Source: an uncultured Bacteroidales bacterium (lineage in GTDB: Bacteria; Bacteroidota; Bacteroidia; Bacteroidales; F082). Taken from it: DNA of 64,000 bases. Below the pieces are notes generated by a model that saw nothing but the letters and a program-made list of their open reading frames with translations, did not search any database and was not told the DNA's origin. This document shows positions 33,112 through 44,200 of this stretch, in pieces (the first letter of the stretch is position 1; the number at the start of each line of letters is the position of its first letter). Both the position numbers and the translations under genes were made by a program. The stretch lies in assembly GCA_905233685.1 (NCBI GenBank), contig CAJOEZ010000009.1:1-64000 (forward strand), written 5' to 3'.

Positions 33112-35643
33112 ATGAAGAATACATTTTTCCAAAAAAACAAGAATGTCCTCAGCATTGTGGCTGCTATCGTCGCCTTTGCGGCCATCACTTTGGTGTATTT
33201 CAGCCCCATTTTGGAAGGCAAGCGTATCAAGCAGCACGACATCGAGATGCACAAGGGGATGGCGCAAGAGATTGACAATTACAGGAATACAACTGGCGAG
33301 CAGACCCTTTGGACCAACACCCCCTTTGGCGGAATGCCAGCGTGGAACATTTCCGTCAGACCTAAAGGCAACCTAACCGATCCCGTTTTCACAGCACTAA
33401 AATTTGGATTCCCACAATCGATTGGTTCCGTATTTATTTGCATGTTAGGCTTTTTCGTTCTGCTTTTGGTACTCGACTGTGGCTTTTGGATTAGCTTCAT
33501 AGGCGCGATTGCCTACGGATTCACGACCTACCTGTTTATAGTCATCGGTGCGGGCCATAACGCGAAAGCCATGGCCATGGCCTATATGCCACCCGTCATC
33601 GCGGGCGTGTTGTTGGCTTATAAAGGCAAATACCTGTGGGGCAGCCTTTTAACTGCTTTTGCCTTGGCCTTCGAAATCCGAACGGGACACCTCCAAATCA
33701 CCTATTATCTTGCCTTGATTATTGTCATTTTGGTCATCGCTGAACTCATTAGTGACATCAAAAACAAGCAGTTGGGGCATTTCTTCAAGGCTTCCATCGG
33801 TTTGGTTGTGGCTGCCATTTTGGGCATATTAACCTGTTCGACAACACTTTACGGAAACTATGAGTTTGGCAAGGAAACCACTCGCGGCAAACCCGTGCTG
33901 ACCCGCAACGAGGACAACCAAACCAAAGGCCTCGACCGCGACTACATCACGCAATGGAGCTACGGCAAAGGCGAAACATGGAGTTTGCTGATTCCCAACG
34001 CAAAAGGCGGCGCTTCGGCCTATATTGGAAGGCAAAATCCTGCTTTGGAAAAGGCCGACCGCCAATTCAGGGACAGCATCGCCCAAAGCAACGCCTATTG
34101 GGGTGACCAACCCGGCACAAGCGGACCAGTTTACGTAGGTGCTATCGTGGTGTTTCTCTTTGTGTTAGGCGCTTTGACGGTGAAAGGCAAACTGAAATGG
34201 GCGTTACTCATTGCCACTTTGCTTTCCATCCTGCTCAGTTGGGGCAAGAACTTCATGGGATTCACCAACTTCTTCTTAGACCATGTGCCTGGTTATGACA
34301 AGTTTAGGGCTGTCAGCATGACCTTGGTCATCGCGGAGGTCACCATGCCGTTGTTAGCTTTCCTCGGCTTGACAGAAATCGCAAAAAGCCCTGAAAGCTT
34401 CAAGCAAAACCTGAAGAAGTTTTATATTGCCTTGGGTATCACGGCAGGCATTTGCCTCTTGTTCTACATCGCGCCGAAAGCCTTTTTCAACTTCATCAGC
34501 CAAGGCGAGGCCGAACAGTTTGCGCAATTAAGTTCGGGCAAAGACGGTGCTGTGTATCAAGCTTTTGCCACCAATTTGGAAGATGTGCGCGTGGCCATTT
34601 TCCGCAAAGACACTTTGCGCAGTCTGCTCTTCATCCTCCTTGCCGCCGTGCCCATTTTCCTCTACGGCAAGGGCAAACTGAAAGGCCAATTTGCCTTCCC
34701 CATTCTCGCTGTTCTTGTGTTGATTGACATGTTCCCCATCGACAAGCGCTACCTCAACAACGACAATTTCATACCAAAACAAAAGATGCTGAATCCTTAT
34801 ACGGCTTCAGCAGCCGATCAGTACATCTTGAATGACAACACTTTGGACTTCCGTGTGGCTGATATCACGAAAGACATGTTCAACGATGCCAGCACCTGTT
34901 ATTTCCACAAGTCGCTCGGCGGCTACTGCGGAGCCAAACTGCGCCGATATCAGGATGTGATTACACAATACCTCGGAGGCGAGTTGAACCAACTGAGAAG
35001 CGCAAAAACCACGCAGGATTTGATGCAGATTTTGGCACAGCAAAAGATACTTAATATGCTGAATACCAAGTATATTATCTATAACCCCGACAGTCAACCG
35101 TTCCAAAACCCGTTCGCTTTCGGCAACGCTTGGATTGCCAACGACATCCAATGGGTTGACACGCCCAACGAGGAAATCGACGCCATTGCGAACACCGATT
35201 TGCAACACTCGGCCATCCTCAATAAGGAGTTTGCACAACAAGTTGGGAATTACCAACTTACGGACAGCATTTTGCCGAAGATTACGTTGATGGAATACAA
35301 GCCTAACAAGCTGACTTACAAGTTCAGCGGCGTTTCGACCCCTTCGACAGGCTCAGGGGCCAGTTCAACGGCAGCAAACTATTTGGTCGTCTTCTCGGAG
35401 ATTTGGACCTCGAAAGGCTGGAAAATGTACCTTGATGGCCAAGAACAGCCATTGCTCCGCGCCAATTACCTCTTACGAGCCGCCCTCATCCCGGGTGGCG
35501 AGCATGAAATAGTGATGGAATATGCGCCCAAAGCCTACAAAGTCGGGAACAGCATTACTTTCGTCAGCTCGCTGATTATGATTTTGGGGCTGATTGGCGC
35601 CCTTGTTTACACCTTTAAACCCAAGAAGGAGAAAAAGTCATGA
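33112..35643 (+). CDS. YfhO-family polytopic membrane protein
   Basis: An 843-residue protein with many transmembrane helices (first at about 14-32, others between about 95 and 570), a lumenal C-terminal domain and a final helix near 815-835. Motifs such as TPFGGMPAW, AGHNAKAMAMAYMPPVIAGV and AFEIRTGHLQITYY fit the YfhO family, GT-C-like enzymes that in Gram-positives decorate teichoic acids using lipid-linked sugars. In Bacteroidota the acceptor is unknown. An insertion (STPSTGSGASSTA, about 741-753) derives from a palindromic repeat. The stop overlaps the next ATG by four bases. Confidence 0.82.
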   Translation: MKNTFFQKNKNVLSIVAAIVAFAAITLVYFSPILEGKRIKQHDIEMHKGMAQEIDNYRNTTGEQTLWTNTPFGGMPAWNISVRPKGNLTDPVFTALKFGFPQSIGSVFICMLGFFVLLLVLDCGFWISFIGAIAYGFTTYLFIVIGAGHNAKAMAMAYMPPVIAGVLLAYKGKYLWGSLLTAFALAFEIRTGHLQITYYLALIIVILVIAELISDIKNKQLGHFFKASIGLVVAAILGILTCSTTLYGNYEFGKETTRGKPVLTRNEDNQTKGLDRDYITQWSYGKGETWSLLIPNAKGGASAYIGRQNPALEKADRQFRDSIAQSNAYWGDQPGTSGPVYVGAIVVFLFVLGALTVKGKLKWALLIATLLSILLSWGKNFMGFTNFFLDHVPGYDKFRAVSMTLVIAEVTMPLLAFLGLTEIAKSPESFKQNLKKFYIALGITAGICLLFYIAPKAFFNFISQGEAEQFAQLSSGKDGAVYQAFATNLEDVRVAIFRKDTLRSLLFILLAAVPIFLYGKGKLKGQFAFPILAVLVLIDMFPIDKRYLNNDNFIPKQKMLNPYTASAADQYILNDNTLDFRVADITKDMFNDASTCYFHKSLGGYCGAKLRRYQDVITQYLGGELNQLRSAKTTQDLMQILAQQKILNMLNTKYIIYNPDSQPFQNPFAFGNAWIANDIQWVDTPNEEIDAIANTDLQHSAILNKEFAQQVGNYQLTDSILPKITLMEYKPNKLTYKFSGVSTPSTGSGASSTAANYLVVFSEIWTSKGWKMYLDGQEQPLLRANYLLRAALIPGGEHEIVMEYAPKAYKVGNSITFVSSLIMILGLIGALVYTFKPKKEKKS
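35333..35362. repeat. In-frame dispersed repeat inside the YfhO gene
   Basis: The stretch contains CCCCTTCGACAGGCTCAGGG, the core of a dispersed repeat I recall from many bacterial genomes. It adds a PSTGSG-type segment between two conserved strands of the C-terminal domain without breaking the frame. It occurs once in the window. Confidence 0.5.
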
Positions 35644-36950
35644 AGCGCGTCTTGATTATCACCTATTATTGGCCCCCGTCAGGCGGAAGCGGCGTGCAGC
35701 GTTGGCTTAAGATGTCGAAATACCTGCCCGAATACGGCTGGCAGCCAGTGATTTACACCACGGAAAACGCCGAGTACCCAATTGTAGACCACTCATTGGA
35801 GAAGGATGTCGCACCTGAAGCCGAAGTTATCAGACGCCCCATCATGGAACCTTACAACCTATACAAAAAGTTCCTCGGCGTGAAAAAAAGCGAAACTGTT
35901 AAAGCTGGATTCATCAAAGAGAAAGGGGCAAAAAAAGGTTGGAGAGACAACCTTTCCGTTTGGATCAGAGGCAATTGTTTCATTCCCGACGCGCGTTGTT
36001 GGTGGGTAAAGCCTTCCGTGAAATACCTGAAAGAATACCTAAGAAAGCATCCCGTAGATGCCATCATCAGCACAGGTCCGCCCCACTCCATGCACTTGAT
36101 TGCCATGAAGTTGAAGGAAGCCTTGGGCATCCCTTGGATAGCCGACTTTCGTGACCCTTGGACGGAGATTGACTATTACGATGAGCTGAAACTCACACGA
36201 CGCTCTGACCGTAAACACCACCGCTTGGAACGCGAAGTACTGACCGAGGCGGACAAAGTGGTGACCGTGGCCCCCGACGGCGCAAGAAGGCTTGGCAGGT
36301 TGGGCAACAGAAATGTCAGGACGATTTACAACGGCTTCGATCGTGATGATAATACACAAACACCTGTCAATCCGCCTGATACCTTCACCATGACCTATCT
36401 TGGAGTGCTCTCGAAGGCACAAAATCCCGAGAATTTCTGGCAAGTTTTGGGCGAATTGGTCAAGGAAAACGAGGATTTTAGCAAAAAATTGAAAATCAAC
36501 ATGATAGGCCAAATTGACAGTTCCGTGATGCGGTCGATTGAGGAGCATGGTTTGACCAATTACGTTTCGTTATCGACTTATGTTCTCCACGACCAAGTGT
36601 CAGCGGTGCATCGCAGTTCCACCTTGCTTTTGCTCTTTCTTATGCCCGACAGCGAACCACGCGCCAAAGGCTTACTGACTGGAAAACTTTTCGAGTACAT
36701 GGCCTCAGGCCGTCCCATCCTCTGCATCGGTCCCGAGGACGGTGACGCTGCACGCATTCTCAAGGAAACCCATGCCGGACAAACCGTCAGTTTCGGAAAC
36801 AAGGAAAAGATGAAAGAAGCCATCAAAAACCTGTTTCAGAAGTATTTGGAGGGCGGGCTGCTTTCTAACGAAAGCAATGAGATTGAGAAGTATTCACGGA
36901 GAGCTTTGGCAGGGAAATATGGGAAGTTGTTGGATAGAATTGAAGAATAA
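35640..36950 (+). CDS. Glycosyltransferase, GT4/GT-B-like
   Basis: A 436-residue GT-B-fold transferase with the N-terminal donor-loop region YYWPPSGGSGVQRWLKMSKYL, the middle PWIADFRDPWTE, and the C-terminal nucleotide-sugar site LLTGKLFEYMASGRPIL near 345-360. This architecture is common in Bacteroidota capsule and O-antigen loci. It is translationally coupled to the YfhO-like gene (ATGA, 35640-35643), suggesting joint action on one glycan. The donor and acceptor are unknown. Confidence 0.87.
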   Translation: MKRVLIITYYWPPSGGSGVQRWLKMSKYLPEYGWQPVIYTTENAEYPIVDHSLEKDVAPEAEVIRRPIMEPYNLYKKFLGVKKSETVKAGFIKEKGAKKGWRDNLSVWIRGNCFIPDARCWWVKPSVKYLKEYLRKHPVDAIISTGPPHSMHLIAMKLKEALGIPWIADFRDPWTEIDYYDELKLTRRSDRKHHRLEREVLTEADKVVTVAPDGARRLGRLGNRNVRTIYNGFDRDDNTQTPVNPPDTFTMTYLGVLSKAQNPENFWQVLGELVKENEDFSKKLKINMIGQIDSSVMRSIEEHGLTNYVSLSTYVLHDQVSAVHRSSTLLLLFLMPDSEPRAKGLLTGKLFEYMASGRPILCIGPEDGDAARILKETHAGQTVSFGNKEKMKEAIKNLFQKYLEGGLLSNESNEIEKYSRRALAGKYGKLLDRIEE

Positions 36951-36967
36951 TTACAAACCCTCCAATC

Positions 36968-37594
36968 ATGGATAAAAACTACTGGAAAAACATCTACTCA
37001 AAGCAATCGGAAGACGAACAACCCTCTTTGTTTGCAAGACATATCGCCGAGACCCTTGACATTGAGGGAAAAACGCTGATCGAATTAGGCTGCGGCAACG
37101 GGCGTGACGCTATCTTCATCGCCAACGCCAACGCTCAAGTCACGGCCATCGACCAATGTGACAACATTATCGAGCTTCTCAATCACCGTTTCCAAAAAGT
37201 AGATAACCTAAGATTCAAATGCGAAGACTTCACTTGCTTGGATGATGAGGCAAAATACGACATCGTTTATTCGCGCTTCACACTACATTCCATCTCAAAA
37301 AAGCAGGAAGAAAACGTCGTGAATTGGGCTTACCGCAATCTCAAACCTAATGGAAAACTATGTGTTGAAGTCAGAGGGCAGAAAAACGAGATATACCAAG
37401 TGGGAATCCCCGTTGAAGGCGAGCCTGATGCATTTATTCTCAATGACCATTACAGAAGATTCATCCATTTTGAGACATTCTGCAAAGAATTAGAAAGCCT
37501 TGGTTTCCATCTCGATTTCGCCAAAGAGCAGAAAGGGTTCGCTCCATACAAAGGTACTGATGAAACTTATATTAGAGTAATTGCTTCAAAATAA
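36968..37594 (+). CDS. Class I SAM-dependent methyltransferase
   Basis: A 208-residue methyltransferase: motif I LIELGCGNGRDAIFIA (about 38-53), a post-I acidic residue in AIDQCD, motif II KYDIVYSRFTLHSIS and the RNLKPNGKLCVEVRGQ strand. It is in the glycan block between a GT4 and LicD, so a sugar or lipid carrier is the probable substrate (inference). Confidence 0.85.
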   Translation: MDKNYWKNIYSKQSEDEQPSLFARHIAETLDIEGKTLIELGCGNGRDAIFIANANAQVTAIDQCDNIIELLNHRFQKVDNLRFKCEDFTCLDDEAKYDIVYSRFTLHSISKKQEENVVNWAYRNLKPNGKLCVEVRGQKNEIYQVGIPVEGEPDAFILNDHYRRFIHFETFCKELESLGFHLDFAKEQKGFAPYKGTDETYIRVIASK

Positions 37595-37602
37595 CGGACA
37601 AC

Positions 37603-38397
37603 ATGGAAGATTTCTCTCAATTTAACGGCGAAGGTACTTTGCTCAGAAAGGTTCAACTTCGTCTTTTGGACATCCTTGTTGAAATCGACAAAATATGCCG
37701 CAAAAACGACATCAAGTATTGGATTGACTTCGGGACATTGTTAGGTGCAATTCGGCATGGTGGTTTCATCCCTTGGGACGATGACATTGATGTTACAATG
37801 CCCACAGAAGACTACCATCGGTTTTTGGAAATCGCTCCCAAAGAATTGCCAAACACTTTGTTTCTTCAGACCAAAGAGACCGATCCTTCCTACAGCCTAC
37901 TTATTAACAAAGTAAGGGATAAGAACTCGCTCTATATAACAAAACACGAAGACTTCTCAAGGGACTACAACAAAGGTCTTTACATTGACATCTTCGAGGC
38001 TACGCCCTATCCAAGTGTCAATCCCAAATTGCAAAAATTCATCATGCACTGGTATCAGAAAACTTGCCATTTCTTCTCTGTCAAGCAAAGTGTTACCCTA
38101 AAAAACCATTTGGCAACCATTGTTTTCCCTATCTTCAAATTAGGCCTTGACATCATTTGGGGTGTTCTAAATATTGGTCAGAAAATGAAAGTTGGATACG
38201 CCAAGCAATTCAATGTTTACGGCAATTCTTATCCTCGTGAAATCGTGTATCCTCTTAATGACATCTCTTTTGAAGGCAAAACTTTCTTAGGACCATCAGA
38301 CCCAGACAAGTATCTCACTAGTATTTATGGAGATTACATGACTTTGCCCAAAAAAGAGCAACAACACACACACATTTTTTATGTAGATTTGCATTGA
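37603..38397 (+). CDS. LicD-family phosphotransferase
   Basis: A 264-residue member of the LicD family. The hallmark is WIDFGTLLGAIRHGGFIPWDDDIDV (about 40-64), whose Asp cluster binds metal in this nucleotidyltransferase-like fold, followed by DIFEATPYPS and the C-terminal PREIVYPL...FLGPSDPDKYLTSIYGDYM. LicD proteins add phosphocholine or other phospho-substituents to surface glycans. It is the last gene of the plus-strand glycan run and meets wecB convergently. Confidence 0.88.
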   Translation: MEDFSQFNGEGTLLRKVQLRLLDILVEIDKICRKNDIKYWIDFGTLLGAIRHGGFIPWDDDIDVTMPTEDYHRFLEIAPKELPNTLFLQTKETDPSYSLLINKVRDKNSLYITKHEDFSRDYNKGLYIDIFEATPYPSVNPKLQKFIMHWYQKTCHFFSVKQSVTLKNHLATIVFPIFKLGLDIIWGVLNIGQKMKVGYAKQFNVYGNSYPREIVYPLNDISFEGKTFLGPSDPDKYLTSIYGDYMTLPKKEQQHTHIFYVDLH

Positions 38398-38410
38398 CCT
38401 AAGTCAATAC

Positions 38411-39562
38411 TTATCTCAAAGCTCGAATAATTCTTTTACAAGCGCAGCCGTCACCATAAGGATTCACCGCCTGAGACATTCCTTGATATACGGATTCATC
38501 TTCCAACAAAAGGGAAACGCCATTAATGATGGCCTCCTTATCGGTTCCCACCAATTTGACCGTACCAGCTTCAACCGCCTCGGGGCGTTCTGTAGTATCG
38601 CGCATGACAAGAACTGGCTTCCCTAATCCTGGAGCCTCCTCCTGAATACCACCACTGTCGGTAAGCACTATTGTCGATTTTTTCATCAGAAAGACAAACT
38701 CCAAGTATTCAAGCGGTTCAATGAAGAAAACATTGCCCAAATGACTCAAGTCCTCGCCGAAAACCTCGTGAATCGGTTTTCTAACATTAGGATTTAAATG
38801 CATCGGATAAACAAAATCGACATGAGGATACTTATTTGCAAGTTTTTTGATGGCATTGCATATATTCAAGAAACCCTCGCCAAAATTCTCCCTCCGATGA
38901 CCTGTAATGAGTACCAGTTTTTTCCCGCCATTTAGGCGGGCAATGTCATAACCGAACGACAAAATCTTGTTTTTCAACATATTATCAAGCGAATTATCTG
39001 AAGCCATTTTGGCGACAATCATCTGAAGCGCATCAATGACCGTGTTTCCAGTAACCCTTATTTTTTCGTCTGCAACGCCCTCATCTAGAAGGTTTTGTCG
39101 GCTCAACGCTGTCGGAGCAAAATTAAAGGAAGCAATGCGCCCCGTGATTTGCCTATTCATCTCCTCGGGCCAAGGACTATAAATGTTATGTGTACGAAGT
39201 CCCGCCTCCACATGCCCCACAGGAATTTGCTGATAGAACGCTGCAAGTGCAGCCGCCATGCTGGTAGTGGTGTCGCCGTGAACCAAAACCACATCGGGTT
39301 TTGATTCCTTCAACACTTCTCGCATACCCAGCAGCACTTTAGAAGTGACATCATACAAATCTTGGCCTTGCTGCATGATATTCAAGTCATAGTCAGGCAC
39401 AACACCGAATATCTTCAACACTTGGTCGAGCATTTCACGATGCTGCCCCGTGACGCATACCCTTGTTTCAAAAACATCGGGATGCTTCTGAAATTCCAAC
39501 ACCAAAGGGCACATCTTTATAGCCTCGGGACGTGTACCAAAAACTAAAAGTATCTTTTTCAT
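38411..39562 (-). CDS. wecB: UDP-N-acetylglucosamine 2-epimerase (non-hydrolysing)
   Basis: The 383-residue product starts at the ATG at 39562; an upstream TTG at 39571 is less likely. WecB interconverts UDP-GlcNAc and UDP-ManNAc, giving precursors for surface glycans. The motifs are [12 protein letters not shown] (about 8), [17 protein letters not shown] (about 93), [23 protein letters not shown] (about 215) and [17 protein letters not shown] (about 300). It lies 18 bases downstream of the GT4 gene and shares its promoter. Confidence 0.93.
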   Translation of the reverse strand: MKKILLVFGTRPEAIKMCPLVLEFQKHPDVFETRVCVTGQHREMLDQVLKIFGVVPDYDLNIMQQGQDLYDVTSKVLLGMREVLKESKPDVVLVHGDTTTSMAAALAAFYQQIPVGHVEAGLRTHNIYSPWPEEMNRQITGRIASFNFAPTALSRQNLLDEGVADEKIRVTGNTVIDALQMIVAKMASDNSLDNMLKNKILSFGYDIARLNGGKKLVLITGHRRENFGEGFLNICNAIKKLANKYPHVDFVYPMHLNPNVRKPIHEVFGEDLSHLGNVFFIEPLEYLEFVFLMKKSTIVLTDSGGIQEEAPGLGKPVLVMRDTTERPEAVEAGTVKLVGTDKEAIINGVSLLLEDESVYQGMSQAVNPYGDGCACKRIIRALR

Positions 39563-39580
39563 AACTAACAAATTACATCA

Positions 39581-40753
39581 TCAAACCATAGCTGCATAAA
39601 ACTCAACCAGTTTTCTACCATCCACATCCCAATTATACTTGTCAATCACCGCCTGACGGCCTTGCTTAATGTAATCATCCAATTTCTCGGGATGTTGATA
39701 AAAATCGGTGATAATAGCAGCCAACTCTTCGGGTTGGTCATAATGGTAACTAAGGCCACTTTCGGTCTCGTTCATGATTCGGACCAATGGGTCGCAATTG
39801 GAAACGACCATTGGAATTTCGGCATACATGTATTCGAAAATTTTATTCGGTATGGTGTTGTCGGTATGATCAGATTTAATATGAGGAATCAAAGCTATAT
39901 TGGCCGATTCGTACAAATTACTGATTTGGGAATGTGGTTTATAACCATGTACAATTACTTTATCCTGAACCTGCAACTCTTCAACAAGTTGTTTTATGTT
40001 TGATAGATAGCTGCCCCCACCAACCAAATCAAAGCGTACTGGGACGTTCTTTTCTTTCAGGATAGATATGGCCTTAATCACATATTGTAAACCTCTGTGA
40101 TAGTTGATGCCACCGACATACAATATGCTTATTTCTTTGTCATTAAATGCTTTACGTTGTGGCGCACCAAACTTTTTTATATCCAAAGTGTTTGAAATTA
40201 CTATCACTTTTTCAGGTGGTATCCCCAGATCTTCTATTCTGGTTTTTGCCTCTTCAACCACCACTATAATCCTATCGGCCAACTTGCACATCTCCTTCTC
40301 ATACCTAACCCATTGCTTATGAGAGGACAACAACTTGCCCAAGAACGTATTGGTATGCGTGGACAGTTGCAATAAGACGGGCCAGTTTTCAAACAAATCG
40401 AGCACAAAACGAGCGCCATACTTGCATTTGGCCTCATATCCAATTTTGGCCAATGGCAAATCGCAAATATGAATGGCATCAAAGTGCTCTTTTTCAAACA
40501 ATTCCTTCACAAAACGTCGCCAATAGTTGAAATAGAAAGGAAACTTCAAAACGCCAACACTCGACTTGAATATAAATTTCGACATAGGCTTACGGTGAAC
40601 CTTACCAAAAATCGTCTTTTCTTCTAAAGGTTCACTATCTCTTTGAACACAAGCAACATGAACATCATTGCCAGCGTCTGTTAGGGTTTTCATTTCGTTT
40701 TCAACCCTCACATTGGGGGGGAACGGATGGTCTAAAATAAACAATATCTTCAT
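39581..40753 (-). CDS. Family 4 glycosyltransferase
   Basis: A 390-residue GT-B enzyme beginning MKILFILDHPFPPNVRVENEM, with the C-terminal GT4 signature ISILYVGGINYHRGLQYVIKAI (about 213-235), FDLVGGGSY and the E-x7-E-like IPNKIFEYMYAEIPMVVSN (about 305). It is co-transcribed with wecB, so its sugar may derive from UDP-ManNAc, but this is inference. Its promoter has TACCTTTG 78 bases upstream. Confidence 0.87.
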   Translation of the reverse strand: MKILFILDHPFPPNVRVENEMKTLTDAGNDVHVACVQRDSEPLEEKTIFGKVHRKPMSKFIFKSSVGVLKFPFYFNYWRRFVKELFEKEHFDAIHICDLPLAKIGYEAKCKYGARFVLDLFENWPVLLQLSTHTNTFLGKLLSSHKQWVRYEKEMCKLADRIIVVVEEAKTRIEDLGIPPEKVIVISNTLDIKKFGAPQRKAFNDKEISILYVGGINYHRGLQYVIKAISILKEKNVPVRFDLVGGGSYLSNIKQLVEELQVQDKVIVHGYKPHSQISNLYESANIALIPHIKSDHTDNTIPNKIFEYMYAEIPMVVSNCDPLVRIMNETESGLSYHYDQPEELAAIITDFYQHPEKLDDYIKQGRQAVIDKYNWDVDGRKLVEFYAAMV

Positions 40754-40830
40754 AATACAATCAAATTATTCAATTACTTTCCAACACCCACCCTTGTCCG
40801 AGCAGTTGCTCTCCATATGGCTTGAGGCCG

Positions 40831-40838
40831 CAAAGGTA
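40831..40838 (-). promoter_or_regulatory. -7 element TACCTTTG of the GT4/wecB unit
   Basis: The minus strand reads TACCTTTGCGGCC about 78 bases before the GT4 ATG, a full match to TAnnTTTG. No clear -33 TTG. Confidence 0.55.
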
Positions 40839-41162
40839 GCAAAAATCTGTGAAACACGGATTTCATCTTTTCGGGCGATGGATTTCTGCATATAGCAAAA
40901 AAGTTCCATCTCAAAAAATGCTCAACCCCAATAATTCCGTATAATTTCTGCCATAATCCGAATCGTGAGACACCTATTATAATTAATCCATACCCCAGCC
41001 GCAGAGTAATCCGCCAAGTCATCCAACGATGGGGAGACTTCACTATCGCCATTGCTTTCCAAAGCTCGCCTGCATATTCTCCACTTTCACAGCCATTTAA
41101 GCCGTGTCATAATATTTTTCCGCCCAACCCTCTTTTTTCTCAATGAATTGGACAATTTTTCC

Positions 41163-41170
41163 TATCTTTG
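41163..41170 (+). promoter_or_regulatory. -7 element TATCTTTG of the giant T9SS protein gene
   Basis: TATCTTTGC lies 50 bases before the ATG at 41220, a full match to the consensus. The leader after it has no SD-like sequence. Confidence 0.55.
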
Positions 41171-41219
41171 CAGCCTCAAATACTGCACCCTTTTGTGATG
41201 TAGGGTAAAAAATCTAATA

Positions 41220-44200
41220 ATGTTTAAACAAATACTTAAAACTCAGCTCTTTACAACAATGAAAAAACGCTACACCTCCGACCCCAAACAGGCCTCCAGG
41301 CGCAACGCTTTTACAAACCACAAACTCAAAAAATCCTTACTCATCCTTCTCGGTTTCCTGCTCTTAGGCGGAGGAATGAAGGCAATTGGGCAAACTGCTT
41401 ACACGCTCAATCATACGTCTTCTGATAACAAGACGTATTATGTCACCTCGACAAACGAAGTGGCCACATCTGCCAACAACACAACCGCCAGCGGCCCACA
41501 AGCCTACAAGTTCTATGTGAGCGAAACGCCCAATCCCACCAGCGGCACGAAGTACGACCACTTCTATAATGTTCGTGTTAACAATGCCGATGCAACGGTG
41601 ACTTTCATCTTCCAAACCGACAAACCGGTTGGTTTCTCCAACGGAACGGGTGGTAATCTAAATGCCTTTAGAGTTACTAAGGGGACTTTGATAATGAAAC
41701 TTGACGAAGATTATTACAACTCCGACATCACATTGCGTCGTGTGGGAACTTTCACCAATACTCAGAATTCCAGTTGTCCTTTCTACCTTATCAATGATGC
41801 AGGAGCGGCTTCCCATCAGAGGTTGATCATTGAAGGACTGGATCCAAAGCCAGAAGACTTATTGTATCCCGTGAGCAACGTGAAGCAAGACACGGCCACC
41901 TACCTCCCCAAGCGGCAGTTCGTCATCGACGGCGCAGCCAACATCACCAGCGTGAATATGACTACTGGAGTTCCCACCTATACAGGAATAGCTACAAACA
42001 AGAAGCCCCTGTTCAGAGTTGAAACCGGCACCTTGCACCTCACCAACGTGACCATCCAAAACAGCATCAACTCCGCTACTGAGGGCCCACATGGCGGAAT
42101 TTATTTGATGCTAAACGACAATGCTTCTCAAACCAGCAGGAATCTCGATGTAATACTGACCCATTGCTGGCTGCACAACTTAGTTGCCACAAACAATGGG
42201 ACTGGCTATCCGGGCATAGGTCTCCAGTGGCAGATGCGCAAGGCCAATGGCAGTGGCAGTGTGGTCCTCAAGCGCAGCAAGTTCTCTTCCCTGTCGAACA
42301 AAACCGGCCAAGAGGCCGCCATCCGTTCCACTACGGGCTGCAAAGCATCCGTGACCATCGACAGTTGCAACATCAACAACAACTTCGGCGGCGGCATACG
42401 TTGGCAGGGACTGGTTGCCGATCCGATGCAAGTCAAAAACACCACGATCAAAGGAAACTATACCAAAAAAAGCGGTGGCGGCATCATTGCCAAGTCACCC
42501 CTCGTGCTGACTGCGTGCAAAATCCTAAACAACACAGCCTACGAGCACGGCGGCGGCATCAACTACATGTGTTATGACGAGGCAGGCATGTCTGTAAATG
42601 AAGCAGGCATGATCTATCCCAAAAACCTCGAACTTACCATGGACGCGGCCACCATCATCGACGGCAACAAGACCGAAACCGGCAACGGCGGCGGCATCAT
42701 GGTTTGGGGCAGACTTATCAATTTAACTAGTACTGGTCAAATGGGCTATGTGTACCATGAATATAACCAAGACGGCAATGTCGTTGGCCCCTACAAGTTG
42801 AAGGTGAACCTAAACGGCGCCACCATTTCGAACAACGAGGCCTACCAAGACGGCGGCGGCATCTACATCGTTAGAGAAGAAGACGCGAGCTGCTACTTCC
42901 TCAAATGCCAGTTAAATTACGGTAACATTACCGGCAACAAAACCACCACCGGCAATGGCGGCGGCCTTTGCATCAAACAAACGGGAACACCAAATTCTGC
43001 TTATGTGAATAGCGACCATCCAGCGCAAGACATCGAATTCTATACGGGTGGCGGAACCAATGATTTGAATATCAAAGGAAACAAGGCCTACAACAACGGC
43101 GGCGGCATCTATCTTTATTCCATAAACTCTGGTGTCGGCTGGACTAGCGATCAGATATTCAACACCATAGTGAACTTGAATGACAAAACCTTGATCCAAA
43201 AAGATACAGCCGCAACCGGAAACGGCGGCGGCATCTACCTCGAAGAAGGCACAATGAGCCTCAATCAAGCCACCATCGGCGGTGACAATGCCAATCTTGG
43301 CAACATAGCCCACGAAAGCGGCGGCGGCATCTTTGTGAACAAAGGCTCGGTCAATATACTCAGCTCGAACATCTTCTACAATGAGGCTCAAACCGTCAGC
43401 GGCGGCGGCATCTTCGTGGAAAACGCCGACGTGAGCATCAACCCCAACGAGAACGAAACCTCCACGACCAAAATCGCCCACAACAAGGCCCACCGCAACG
43501 GTGGCGGCCTCTGCAACAGACTCGGAAGACTCGTCATTTTCGGCTCATTTGACAGCGATAACACCTATCGCGTGGAAATCACCGACAACGAAGCCACCAA
43601 TGGCAGCGGCGGCGGCATCTTCTGCAAAGGTGATGCCAGCAGCGAAGATTACGACATCCGTATGCGCCGCGTCTTGATCCAAAACAACGAAGCCAAAGAG
43701 GGCGGCGCCACGCAAAGCATTCCGGAGGTGGTTTCGGGCTGCGGCGGCGGCATCTACCTGCATGAAGGCAAAATCAGCATCATCAACGGCAAGATCCTCA
43801 GCAACAAGGCCAAAGTGAGCGGCGGCGGCGTCTATACCCACAGCGGCAACATCAACTTCAACATCACCCGCGAAGAGCGCAACCCCTCCGAAATCAGGAA
43901 CAACACAGCTGAAATCAACGGCGGCGGTCTGAACACCCACCAAGGCCTCATCCGCGTCTTGGGCAACAACAGTGACAAACGCATCGTCATCAGCGGCAAC
44001 ACGGCCACCACTGGCTCAGGCGGCGGCATCTTCTGCATGGGCGAAGGCTCCAGCACCGAATACATCACCCTGCTTCATGCCGACCTTATCAACAACGAGG
44101 CCAGCAACGGTGGCGGTGAGGCCGGCACTGGTGTAACCGCTGGCTGCGGCGGCGGCCTGTATCTGCAACAAGGAAAAATCCATGTCACCGACGTGAAAAT

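Larger units (their letters stand above)
40754..41219. other. 466-base intergenic region
   Basis: It holds a minus-strand -7 box for the GT4 gene (40831-40838) and a plus-strand -7 box for the giant protein (41163-41170). A 92-codon minus-strand frame (40774-41052) covers part of it but has no recognised domain and crosses that promoter, so I do not call it. The rest is featureless. Confidence 0.6.

Noticed and set aside
38393-38408. ATTGAC/GTCAAT hairpin between licD and wecB
   Set aside because: A six-base stem without a T-run is too weak to call a terminator, although it lies at a convergent gene end.
40774-41052. A 92-codon minus-strand frame in the long intergenic region before the giant gene
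   Set aside because: It crosses the GT4 promoter, has no recognised domain and no start signal, and the residue make-up looks random.
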